NCBI GenBank assembly: GCA_902798615.1
Contig: CADBXL010000003.1
Span: forward strand, 85,288 to 149,287
Direction of reading: 5' to 3'
Length of the DNA stretch: 64,000 nt
Source of the DNA: an uncultured Bacteroidales bacterium
GTDB taxonomy: Bacteria > Bacteroidota > Bacteroidia > Bacteroidales > Bacteroidaceae
The position numbers were made by a program, and so were the translations under genes. A model generated the notes under the pieces. That model worked only from the letters and a program-made list of their open reading frames with translations, was not told the DNA's origin and did not search any database. Below are positions 37,110-45,081 of the stretch, piece after piece. The stretch's first letter is position 1. The number at the start of each line of letters is the position of its first letter.

Positions 37110-38444
37110 ATGAGCAATACAAGCATCAATCATCAAAAGGCACAGCCGTCAATACAGGCATCAGACCTTCCACCTGCTTTACGTGTATTTTGGAATACTG
37201 CTCCAAATCACTTCAAGGTAGCGAGTATCCTATCTGCCATTACCTGTTATTGTGCCCTCGGCACGCGACTTCGTGCAAAGTATGTATACGACCTTGAGCC
37301 TCACGCTCTGCTCTTGCAGGTATTGATTCTCGGTGAACCAGGTTCGGGAAAGTCCTTCACCCGACCAATCGTAAAGCAACTCATGCGACCGCTCAAGCTA
37401 AAGGATGCAGAGCAGAAACGCATCGAACAGGCATATCAGGATCTGAAGAAGACTGCTGCCAAGAACAAGCAGTTGCCAGAGGAGCCAATAACCGTGACTC
37501 GCATCATCAACACCATCACCAAGGCGAAACTGGTAAAACGTGCTGACATGATGGTACGTAAATACGGCTCGCCTCTGTCATTCTTTTTCTTCTCCGAGGA
37601 ACTTGCCACGATGACCGAGAGCAACAGACGTGCGTTTGCCGACCTCAACACCATGGATAGACTTGCCTACGACCTCGGTGCGGAATATTCAAGTGATACG
37701 CTGTCGGATGCTTCCTACAATGCCGATGTGGATGTCATCTACAACTCGCTATTCTGCGGAACGGAGAATGCCCTCAACGAGTATATCAACAAGCGTGCGA
37801 TAGAAGGCGGCAACTGTACCCGTAAGGTATTGGTGCGCATCGACGATGACCTAATGGGCGAAGATGCACCTGTGTTCCGCCAACAGACCGACGAGGAATC
37901 ATCTATCGTGAACAAGACGGTTGAAAGGCTGATGGCAGAAACCTACACAGAGGATGATCTGATTCTGGATACCCACATGGTGCCTGCCGAGTGGCTTGAA
38001 TTCTCTGTAAGGAAGTGGTGCAACGAACAGCGTCAACTGGTGTTGAAGACAGGTTCACGTGCACTCAACTGCTTTTATAAGCGTTCCTCCGTTTCAGCAT
38101 GGCGAATGGCGTGCATGTGCTATCACCTCTGGGGTGAGGATGAAAGACATCAGCAACATTGTATCCGTTTCTATCGCTTCATGGCTCAGTTCATCCTTGA
38201 CGGACTTCTGTCAAAGTGGGGCAAGCAATATGAACTGATGCACAAGGGAGAAGGTGAGGAAGATGGGCAGAAGGTTACGCTCTACGACCAGTTGCCGAAG
38301 CAGTTCTCAAGGGATCAACTGCGTGAGCTTATCATTAAACTTGACCTTTCCACTCCAGAGCGCATCTTCATCAATAAATGGAAGCGCACCAAGATGGTAT
38401 TCCAGCCCGATGCCTCAGCCGAGGTTTATATCAAGAATTATTGA
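37110..38444 (+). CDS. DUF3987-family P-loop protein
   Basis: 444 residues with Walker A LGEPGSGKS near residue 72. The family is found in Bacteroidetes accessory elements and next to capsule loci, usually with a CHC2-type primase. A replication or helicase-like role is plausible but unproven. It is separated from the primase by 277 bp that consist only of dispersed repeats. Confidence 0.85.
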   Translation: MSNTSINHQKAQPSIQASDLPPALRVFWNTAPNHFKVASILSAITCYCALGTRLRAKYVYDLEPHALLLQVLILGEPGSGKSFTRPIVKQLMRPLKLKDAEQKRIEQAYQDLKKTAAKNKQLPEEPITVTRIINTITKAKLVKRADMMVRKYGSPLSFFFFSEELATMTESNRRAFADLNTMDRLAYDLGAEYSSDTLSDASYNADVDVIYNSLFCGTENALNEYINKRAIEGGNCTRKVLVRIDDDLMGEDAPVFRQQTDEESSIVNKTVERLMAETYTEDDLILDTHMVPAEWLEFSVRKWCNEQRQLVLKTGSRALNCFYKRSSVSAWRMACMCYHLWGEDERHQQHCIRFYRFMAQFILDGLLSKWGKQYELMHKGEGEEDGQKVTLYDQLPKQFSRDQLRELIIKLDLSTPERIFINKWKRTKMVFQPDASAEVYIKNY

Positions 38445-38721
38445 GGACGAATTTGATTGCAAACTTATCTTGTGCTATCTGTGTTCGAAAAAAGAGACCA
38501 CGAATTTTCCGAATTCAACGAATAAAGATTTGTTTAATTAGCGTTATTCGTGTTCGAAAATAAACCACAGATATTTGGGATCTCACAGATGTCAATCACG
38601 AGCGAAAGCGAGATAATCCCTTAAATCTGTGCTATCTGTGGTCTCTAAACTCTAACCTCTAACCTGTTTTCTCTAACCTCAAAGTCCCCCTACGCAGGGG
38701 GAATAAGGGGGTCTTAGCATT
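38445..38721. repeat. Dispersed repeats before the primase
   Basis: Contains a segment also present near 11572-11601 (CAGATGTCAATCACGAGCG at 38587), TCTAAACTCTAACC units and a palindrome CCCCCTACGCAGGGGG at about 38685. No promoter is clear. Confidence 0.75.
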
Positions 38722-39696
38722 ATGAACAAATTCGAAATTCACCAACTTCGTGACCTCCCGATAGAGTCTGTAGCCGAAAGGCTCGGACTCAGGGTCACGC
38801 GCCACAAAGCACTCTGTCCGTTCCATGACGACAAGCATCCATCACTCTCATTCTCCGTATCGAGGAACACCTACAAATGCTTCGTGTGCGGAGCACATGG
38901 AGGCACTATCGACCTCGCGATGCAAGTCCTCAGAAAGGGATTCGTTGATGCCTGCGAATGGCTTGCCAACGAGCATAATGTGATACTTTCTGAATTTCAA
39001 CCTTCAACCGAAGTGAAGAAGTATGATTTCGATGCAAGGAAGTATCTCCGATTCTTTGAGCATCCATTCATCAACAATCTTGCATCCGAGTTTCTCTTTA
39101 ACAAGCGGCACCTTGATCCGAGAGTCATAAGATGGTGCCGCCTCAACAGCTACAAGGAGTGGCTTCAGATACCCTATTTCGACATGGAGGGCAAATTGAT
39201 TGGCATTCAGAGCAGATACTTGGGCGAGGATAAGAATCAACCTCGCTTCCGTTTCCCTTCAGGCAATCAATGCCATATATATAATCAGCAGATTATCCCG
39301 ATGATCAGGGAAGGTGAACCGCTCTATATTGCGGAGGGATGTAGCGACTGCTGGAGTTTGTTATCTGCCGGACATAAAGCCATCGCTATTCCGTCTGCCA
39401 CACTTTTGAAGAAAGAGGATGTTACAGCCATCACCCATCACCTGCCACCCAACACCCAGCTTTACATGTATCCCGACAATGATGAGCCAGGGCAACGGCT
39501 ATTTCAGCAACTGGAATCAATGCTTAAAGGCTCGTTATGCGCCAGCGGCTCCCTCTCTACGGGAGAGGGCGGGGGGAAGTCCGATGTTGATAACATCGGA
39601 GTATGTGTCAGAGGCCACCTCTCAGCTCTTACTTTACCTTCTGGTTGCAAGGATTTCAGCGACTACTATCTTCAATGTCATACCTCACTTAATTAG
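38722..39696 (+). CDS. CHC2-type primase-like protein with in-frame repeat
   Basis: 324 residues. The zinc-binding CHC2 segment is CPFHDDKHPS (C32, H35) and CFVCGAHGG (C53, C56); a TOPRIM-like part follows (EGCSDCWSL; YMYPDNDEPGQR). Near residues 271-300, just after the DEPGQ helix, the coding sequence holds a repeat (GSLSTGEGGGKSDVDNIGV) that also occurs as noncoding DNA at 21190. A short C-terminal GCKDFSDYY follows. Likely acts with the DUF3987 protein. Confidence 0.82.
   Translation: MNKFEIHQLRDLPIESVAERLGLRVTRHKALCPFHDDKHPSLSFSVSRNTYKCFVCGAHGGTIDLAMQVLRKGFVDACEWLANEHNVILSEFQPSTEVKKYDFDARKYLRFFEHPFINNLASEFLFNKRHLDPRVIRWCRLNSYKEWLQIPYFDMEGKLIGIQSRYLGEDKNQPRFRFPSGNQCHIYNQQIIPMIREGEPLYIAEGCSDCWSLLSAGHKAIAIPSATLLKKEDVTAITHHLPPNTQLYMYPDNDEPGQRLFQQLESMLKGSLCASGSLSTGEGGGKSDVDNIGVCVRGHLSALTLPSGCKDFSDYYLQCHTSLN
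39538..39612. repeat. Repeat insertion inside the primase gene
   Basis: GCGGCTCCCTCTCTACGGGA then AGTCCGATGTTGATAACATC and GGAGTATGTG; compare 21187-21242. It includes the same CGATGTTGATAACATCG palindrome and remains in frame. Confidence 0.8.
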
Positions 39697-39718
39697 TAAT
39701 CTCTAAAAACAAAACGCT

Positions 39719-40201
39719 ATGCAAATAGAAATTCACAGACTCGCATCAAATCATCTCTACACCGAGGGACTGATTACAGTCAATGGTGCCAACTTCAGTC
39801 ATACCATTGAGCATACCTTCAATATGCTTCCGATAGGCAGGTATAAAATTGAACTGAAGAAGCTAAATTGTTCACATCGCGTGATTGCCATCATTCCTCT
39901 ACACGCATCCATAACACCCGATTTCGTTTCTATAATCGAACAAGGCAACTCATGGATAACAGCACAGAATATCACCCTTAAGCAATCGCTCACTATGTCG
40001 CCTATCATCATCGGCACACCACTCACTCCAGGAGTGATCAAGTGTTCATCAGAGGCCTATAACCGTCTCTATGAGCGACTAAAGAAATGCAGGACGGAAG
40101 TCACGCTAACCATTCGCGACAACCTTTGCAAGCCCAACGTCCCAAGCTCCCATTGGCTGAAACGTGAAACCCGAAACTTAACATTTCACAGATGTAATTA
40201 A
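39719..40201 (+). CDS. DUF5675-family protein
   Basis: 160 residues, with FSHTIEHTFNMLPIGRYKI and MSPIIIGTPLTPGVI, the pattern of the DUF5675 group found in Bacteroidetes mobile or phage-like segments. It follows the primase by 22 bp. Its C-terminal tail KRETRNLTFHRCN lies over the GAAACGTGAAACCCGAAAC repeat. Function unknown. Confidence 0.75.
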   Translation: MQIEIHRLASNHLYTEGLITVNGANFSHTIEHTFNMLPIGRYKIELKKLNCSHRVIAIIPLHASITPDFVSIIEQGNSWITAQNITLKQSLTMSPIIIGTPLTPGVIKCSSEAYNRLYERLKKCRTEVTLTIRDNLCKPNVPSSHWLKRETRNLTFHRCN

Positions 40202-40436
40202 TATCAGTTCGACGACTTGCTTCTGCTTGATGAGCCATAGCGAATAATTTCACGAATGGCAGCAAGCTGCCTTAACCACTGCGTGGAGCCACACTAATTT
40301 ATCATTAATTGCCCACAAATTATCCATAAATTTATATGGAGCGAAGAAAAATTAATAATTAATTCGCGGTTAATTCATGCTAATTCACGGTTAATTCATG
40401 TAGCCAAGCGCAGCGTTTATTTTCGTCGAACTCACG

Positions 40437-40595
40437 TTAATTAATATCCGAAGCATCACCTTCTCTATCCCGAACGGGAGAATTAAAGGAACTCTTCTTA
40501 CTGTACTTCACCAAGAATTTCTGAAGGAGATTATTCTGAAATCCGATAATTCTGGAACTAACAAGAACTAGGAAACCGACAATAACATGCTTCAA
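40437..40595 (-). pseudogene. Possible gene remnant, unassigned
   Basis: A 52-codon minus-strand open stretch (VGFLVLVSSRIIGFQNNL..., ending SDIN) begins hydrophobic and ends charged, like the C-terminus of a membrane protein. There is no clear start codon (only TTG). It may be chance; low confidence. Confidence 0.25.
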
Positions 40596-40600
40596 CTATA

Positions 40601-40632
40601 GTGAAACTTGAATTTTCGAGTTTCACTTTTTT
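40601..40632 (+). terminator. Hairpin with T tract
   Basis: GTGAAACT/AGTTTCAC stem flanked by CTTCAACTATA / TATAGTTTGAAG, making a larger palindrome; T run on the plus side. Confidence 0.7.
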
Positions 40633-40649
40633 ATAGTTTGAAGAATGTG

Positions 40650-41654
40650 CTATTTGTTTTTATTTGTCATCTTAGCATTTATGCTGTCAAGCTTATGATT
40701 CAGAATATTGATACTATCTTGCATTGATTCATGCATCTTATCAACAGTACTTCTCAATGAATTCATAGTCGAATCTGTATGATTATTTACCGGTAACGGA
40801 TCAGGTTCTGAAATTACGGACTGCCATACACCTATAAAACTAACAATAATGCCCAATACGCCAAAGAAAATACCCCATCGACCATACTTAACACCAAGAC
40901 CTGCAGTACAAAGGTTATAACTATTGTTTACTTCATTGAGCAACTTACAAATATCATCAATAACGGCCGAAACACATTTCCCAAATTCTTTTGAAACTGC
41001 ACATTGTTCTCTTGCTTTCTTCAACAAATAATTATAGTAGTCAAGCTCACCTTTTATTGAATTACCTTTATCTATAATAGAAGCAAGCGCATTAATACCT
41101 CTATTCACATTGATGAAACCTGATATCTGACGTATTGAGCTCTCATACTCAACATGCGCATATAATAAAAAACCATCAAACTTGTCCTTATATTGATCAA
41201 GATAAAATTTTATGATTTCATTTTCTTCATTTGCAAGCGTCAGTTTTCCGCATTTTGCATATGCTTGTAATAAAGCATCCTCATTCGGAAGATGATTTAC
41301 ATGTGTATGGAATGCACCTTTTATATAATGATATATAGAAGGATTCATTTTCCCTACAAGTGCATCAACAAAACTGTCGCGTACACAACTTGTATCATCA
41401 AAGGAGTATATAACGAAGCCTCTCTTATTACTTTCTTCAAATTTTAGTGTTATATGTCTCTTCTTGCCACATCTAAGTCTATAATAATGCGGATAATACG
41501 ATAAAACAATATCACCTTTTCCGCCAAAAGATGCGCTAACCATATAACCGCCCAATGAATTACAATCACAAAGGTTCTTACGTCCAACCTCAAAGGAAGA
41601 TTTAGGAATACCATCTTCTATTGTTGGCATCCATAGAGCGTAATACGTTTTCAC
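40650..41654 (-). CDS. Unknown protein with C-terminal membrane helix and coiled coil
   Basis: 334 residues. The N-terminal part is a soluble mixed fold with many Tyr, Cys and Gly residues. A single hydrophobic helix (WGIFFGVLGIIVSFIGVW) lies at about residue 260-280, followed by a Pro segment and a Ser/Met-rich coiled-coil-like tail. No recognised motif. It follows a small winged-helix-like gene by 3 bp, with a strong promoter upstream. Confidence 0.65.
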   Translation of the reverse strand: MKTYYALWMPTIEDGIPKSSFEVGRKNLCDCNSLGGYMVSASFGGKGDIVLSYYPHYYRLRCGKKRHITLKFEESNKRGFVIYSFDDTSCVRDSFVDALVGKMNPSIYHYIKGAFHTHVNHLPNEDALLQAYAKCGKLTLANEENEIIKFYLDQYKDKFDGFLLYAHVEYESSIRQISGFINVNRGINALASIIDKGNSIKGELDYYNYLLKKAREQCAVSKEFGKCVSAVIDDICKLLNEVNNSYNLCTAGLGVKYGRWGIFFGVLGIIVSFIGVWQSVISEPDPLPVNNHTDSTMNSLRSTVDKMHESMQDSINILNHKLDSINAKMTNKNK

Positions 41655-41657
41655 AGT

Positions 41658-41924
41658 TTACAAACTAACTCTAAAATCCAAAATATGGCGATAAAAGAAA
41701 TCTGACAAACAACTAAATACAGTTCGTTTACCCAGAAGTAATTTTCTAGCAGCCTTACCTTTTGGAGACAATTTCCATGTTTCCCCTTTTGGAGAAACTG
41801 CATTTTCTATATATCCTAATCTCTCTAAACGACGCACTTCTTCTGGCGTAATCTTATTTTCAAGATCACACAACAAGCCAGAACCACTTCTAAAAGCAGA
41901 ATTCTTTATTGCAATAGTGTCCAT
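41658..41924 (-). CDS. Small winged-helix-like protein, 88 aa
   Basis: 88 residues with ITPEEVRRLERLGYI, then TWKLSPKGKAARKLL, a helix-then-wing arrangement like small DNA-binding domains. It directly precedes the membrane-anchored unknown gene (3 bp gap). The ATG lies about 48 nt downstream of the -7 box. Regulatory or partner role for the next gene is inference. Confidence 0.6.
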   Translation of the reverse strand: MDTIAIKNSAFRSGSGLLCDLENKITPEEVRRLERLGYIENAVSPKGETWKLSPKGKAARKLLLGKRTVFSCLSDFFYRHILDFRVSL

Positions 41925-41971
41925 TTGATGAATTATGATAAGTGATATATTGTTATAAATGTTTTAGAGTA

Positions 41972-42002
41972 CAAAAATACTTATTTCTGTTGAATTATGC
42001 AA
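41972..42002 (-). promoter_or_regulatory. Promoter of the 41924/40650 operon
   Basis: TTG (42000-42002), 20 nt, TATTTTTG (41972-41979) on the minus strand. Confidence 0.75.
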
Positions 42003-42295
42003 TAGAAATCAATAAAAAATTCCTGTTTAACTGCTTTTTTAACATTTACACGGGGATTAAGAAGTAAAAATTAACACTAACCTCTAAACACTAAACTCTA
42101 ATCTCTAACCTCTACTATCCCCCTACGCAGGGGGACTGAGGGGGTCTTAAATCTTACAGTTCTAACAGATTACAGTTGTAAGGAAAGGGGAATCTCCTCC
42201 TACACACCTGTGGCTAGAGAGTTTATTATCTGCTATTCTCCAATACCGAAATGTGCGTGAATATGAGTATGTTTTTGAAAATTTCTTGTAATTCA

Positions 42296-42327
42296 TTTGC
42301 GCATTTCAAAATAAATGAGTAAATTTG
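42296..42327 (+). promoter_or_regulatory. Strong promoter of the candidate small RNA
   Basis: TTTG at 42296-42299, exactly 20 nt, TAAATTTG at 42320-42327. Confidence 0.78.
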
Positions 42328-42331
42328 CAAC

Positions 42332-42412
42332 CGTAATGCTTGGTAAAGCCTCTGCAATCAATGTACGTAACCAAGTTCTTGAATACCCACAGAATCATTC
42401 TGTGGGTTTTTT
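42332..42412 (+). ncRNA. Candidate small RNA, about 80 nt
   Basis: Starts just after a near-consensus promoter and ends in a strong terminator (ACCCACAGA/TCTGTGGGT, loop of 5, T run) at 42385-42412. An overlapping 40-codon frame from 42336 runs through the terminator, so a leader peptide is possible but less likely. The start of transcription is inferred from promoter spacing. Confidence 0.6.
42385..42412 (+). terminator. Terminator of the candidate small RNA
   Basis: A 9-bp stem ACCCACAGA / TCTGTGGGT with five loop bases and a T tract. Confidence 0.88.
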
Positions 42413-42526
42413 ATTTCGCAACCATTCTACATCTCCATATTCATTACCCAACACATGAAGCAATTGTCTTATTTCTATTTCGGCAATGATAAGAATTTAA
42501 ATGTATACATTCAATACTCAAACGTC

Positions 42527-42555
42527 ATTTTGCCCTCATCTTGGGGGCAATTTTT
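42527..42555 (+). terminator. Second hairpin with T tract
   Basis: TTGCCCTC / GGGGGCAA with loop ATCTT and then TTTTT. No promoter of its own is evident. Confidence 0.65.
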
Positions 42556-42827
42556 ACACGCTTTTCGTGATTGGCATCCGTATAATCCTTGGTCTCTAAA
42601 CTCTCCAACCTCCCCCCCAACTCTTGGGGACTGAGGGAGTCTTAAATCTTACAGTTCTTACAGATTACAGTTGTAAGGAAAGCCTTCCTACAAAGAGCCC
42701 TAACCACTAACCTCTAAACTCTAACCTCGACTTTCCCCCTACGCAGGGGGACTGAGGGGGTCTTCTAATCTCTCCCCTCTAAACTCTAATCCCTCAACTC
42801 TCCCCCTACGCAGGGGGACTGAGGGGG

Positions 42828-43685
42828 CTAAATTCCTCTAACCTCATCCTCACTAAGCCCAGTTGCTTCTGCAATTTGGGCATCAGTCAATACGCCCATT
42901 GCTTTCAGGGACTTAGCCGTTGAAATTTGACGATTGCGGTCGCCTTTTTCAATACCCTTTCTCTCTGCCGTCTCCAACACGCTATTGATATCCCAGAAAT
43001 CCTTCTGGCTCTCACGATAGTCGTGCAGTTCCTCTTTATTGAAAGCTGCTATCTCAGCTTGCTCAAACAAACGCGTAAACACAGCCTCCTGTAAGGCAAC
43101 AGGACGCTCCATGAGCGAAGACAGATTTTTGATAGCATAGAGCCATTTGTCGAGCAGGGTGACAAGTTCTGCCTCTGTCTTCCTGAACTTCGGCATTTCA
43201 AGATATAGATATGTCAGTTTATCGAAGAACACCTCTTTGGTACGGATATCCATCAACTTCACCTCATGATGCATATAGTCATCACTATTCTTGTCGAAAA
43301 CGAAGTTGAGAATACCGATGGTATATATGCGCTGGAGTTCAAAGTTCCATTTGCCTCTTGGAGCCTGCTCCTGAATAGGGAACGAGCTGTAATATATGCT
43401 TCTGTCCTTGAAATAATCTTGTTCAGCCTTCTGCATCTCGATAAGGAACTTCTCACCAAGCTCATTCTCGCAATATACGTCAAACACAGCCTTACGTTCT
43501 GCTGCCACATGACCGAGATGTTCGCCATTGAGATACTTCAGATCCTTGATTACTTCCCTACCCTCGAAAAGGGAATTAAGGAAGCTGATCAGCAATTCCT
43601 TGTTGACCTCTGTTCCAAACAGTTTCTTAAAAGCGAAATCCGTATAGAAATTAACGTACCTTTCCTGTGAAGCAGATATTCCCAT
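42828..43685 (-). CDS. Rpn-family (PD-(D/E)xK) nuclease/transposase-like protein
   Basis: 285 residues from the ATG at 43685 (MGISASQERYVNFYTDFAFK); the longer frame would begin with a TTG inside the -7 box and is rejected. Family features are YTDFAFKKLFGTE, a VYCENELGEKFLIEMQ catalytic segment and a C-terminal DAQIAEATGLSEDEV helix. Such proteins promote recombination or resemble transposase relatives. The stop TAG abuts the GACTGAGGGGG repeat. Confidence 0.88.
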   Translation of the reverse strand: MGISASQERYVNFYTDFAFKKLFGTEVNKELLISFLNSLFEGREVIKDLKYLNGEHLGHVAAERKAVFDVYCENELGEKFLIEMQKAEQDYFKDRSIYYSSFPIQEQAPRGKWNFELQRIYTIGILNFVFDKNSDDYMHHEVKLMDIRTKEVFFDKLTYLYLEMPKFRKTEAELVTLLDKWLYAIKNLSSLMERPVALQEAVFTRLFEQAEIAAFNKEELHDYRESQKDFWDINSVLETAERKGIEKGDRNRQISTAKSLKAMGVLTDAQIAEATGLSEDEVRGI

Positions 43686-43709
43686 AATCGTTATATTTGT
43701 TCTTGGGGG

Positions 43710-43741
43710 CAAAGATAGTAATTATTCTTTAAATATCCAAA
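43710..43741 (-). promoter_or_regulatory. Promoter of the Rpn-family gene
   Basis: TTTG (43738-43741), 20 nt, TATCTTTG (43710-43717) on the minus strand. It fixes the start at 43685. Confidence 0.82.
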
Positions 43742-43844
43742 TTCTATGCACAAATTCACTTGAATACCCTCTAACATCTCCCCCTATGCAGGGGGATCGA
43801 GGGGGTCTCTAATCACTAATCACTAAACACTAAACTTAAACCAC

Positions 43845-43934
43845 TAACCTTGATATCTTCACCTATTCCGATGGCTCTGTGAAATACATCTCTATTGAGC
43901 AGCAACTGCAAGTCCATCTTGAAGTCGGTATTTA
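43845..43934 (+). pseudogene. Possible 3' gene remnant
   Basis: A plus-strand frame reading LDIFTYSDGSVKYISIEQQL and ending HLEVGI then a stop looks protein-like and is preceded by repeat DNA, as if the 5' part was replaced. It precedes a strong plus-strand terminator. Unassigned; low confidence. Confidence 0.3.
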
Positions 43935-43944
43935 AGCGTAACTC

Positions 43945-43980
43945 GTAACCGTAACCATGTGTTACGGTTACTGTTTTTAT
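43945..43980 (+). terminator. Terminator at the edge of the polysaccharide region
   Basis: GTAACCGTAAC / GTTACGGTTAC, 11-bp stem, loop CATGT, then TGTTTTTA. No complete plus-strand gene precedes it, consistent with the remnant at 43845. The rest of 43686-44052 is repeat DNA. Confidence 0.8.
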
Positions 43981-44052
43981 CACATATACATACGTATTAG
44001 TTGTTCTTTGATGATTCACGACAACCGTTTGCCTCTACCACCTTATGGCATA

Positions 44053-45081
44053 TTACTTCAAAATCTCAACAGTTCTATTTACAGCATCCTTCATTTCATA
44101 CATAGGCTCAAAACCAATGCTCTTAATCTTTTCATTGGATAAAATAGCCTGCATTGCTATACTAAATCCTTTTTTCTCTGTTTCAGAAGGCAGATCAAAC
44201 ACAACGTTCATACCATTGCATTCTGCACACATCTGAGCAAATTCTTTCAGATGAACATTCGTCTTCTCGCTACTAATGTTGTAAGCCTCACCATTTTCTC
44301 CATTCAACAATATAGTTAGCAAGCCGGCCACAGCATCTGCAACGTATGTATATGAAAAATACTGATTTCCTTCACTTTTCAAGACAATATCTTCACCAGC
44401 AATAGCTTTCTTTATAAACTGAGAAGAGGCCTTAGAATCGCTATCAAGCATTGTAGGTCCAAAGATACGACATAGTCTGGCGATTTTTACTTTGACATTT
44501 TTCTGAGCAATATAACTTTGACACAATGCCTCTGCCGCTCTCTTAGATTCTGTGTAACAAGCTCGTGAAGTCGCAAGATTCAAGTTACCAGTATAGGACT
44601 CTACAAAGATATCAGTAGCATTGGTTGCATTACCATAAACCTCTACTGTTGATGGATACAAAACCGTAGCCCCACATTTTTCAGCAAGATTAAGTGCATA
44701 CTCTGCCCCTTTTATGTTTATCATCATTGTCTCAACTGGATACTGAGAATAGGCTAATGGATGAGTATTACTTGCAGCTGGAATAATCACATCCACGTTC
44801 AGTTTTTCATCAAAAGGCATGCAAACGTCTTGCTCGATAAATTCAAAATTTGAATTATCAAAATATTCCCCCAACCGTTCCTTTGCCTTTTCCCGATTTC
44901 TGCCTACAGCAAACACCTTGACATCGCCGAGTTTCATCAAGGAGTCAATTAGCATTACACCTACCATTCCTGTTGCTCCAGTTATCAAGAAACTCTTGCC
45001 ATGAAGTCTATCGATATTATCTATTGAAAGTATATTCTTTAAATCCTCCTGATAAAGGTAGTGTTGCTTGTTTAATTTCAT
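44053..45081 (-). CDS. NAD-dependent epimerase/dehydratase (SDR)
   Basis: 342 residues with the Rossmann GATGMVGVML segment and the catalytic pair in CYTESKRAAEAL (YxxxK). It follows the IspD/TarI-like gene (4-bp overlap), so it probably makes or modifies a nucleotide-linked sugar or polyol for the locus. Substrate unknown. Confidence 0.88.
   Translation of the reverse strand: MKLNKQHYLYQEDLKNILSIDNIDRLHGKSFLITGATGMVGVMLIDSLMKLGDVKVFAVGRNREKAKERLGEYFDNSNFEFIEQDVCMPFDEKLNVDVIIPAASNTHPLAYSQYPVETMMINIKGAEYALNLAEKCGATVLYPSTVEVYGNATNATDIFVESYTGNLNLATSRACYTESKRAAEALCQSYIAQKNVKVKIARLCRIFGPTMLDSDSKASSQFIKKAIAGEDIVLKSEGNQYFSYTYVADAVAGLLTILLNGENGEAYNISSEKTNVHLKEFAQMCAECNGMNVVFDLPSETEKKGFSIAMQAILSNEKIKSIGFEPMYEMKDAVNRTVEILK

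Larger units (their letters stand above)
40202..40649. repeat. Repeat-rich spacer with a possible gene remnant and terminator
   Basis: Contains TTCGACGACTTGCTTCTGCTT (cf. 11370 and 11800), TTAATTCGCGGTTAATTC-type units, the TTCGTCGAACTCACGTTAA motif at 40422-40440, a possible minus-strand remnant and the terminator. Confidence 0.65.
42060..42827. repeat. Repeat field containing a candidate small RNA
   Basis: Several units occur in series: TCTAACCTCTA-type repeats followed by CCCCCTACGCAGGGGG (about 42118, 42735 and 42802), and two copies of a CTTACAGTTCTAACAGATTA segment (about 42150 and 42644). The candidate RNA and two terminators lie inside. No protein gene is supported. Confidence 0.75.

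Noticed and set aside
36792-40201. Complete prophage
   Set aside because: No capsid, portal, tail or terminase genes are present.
42336-42458. A 40-codon gene
   Set aside because: It would be translated through a strong terminator hairpin and has no recognisable relatives; the RNA interpretation is simpler.
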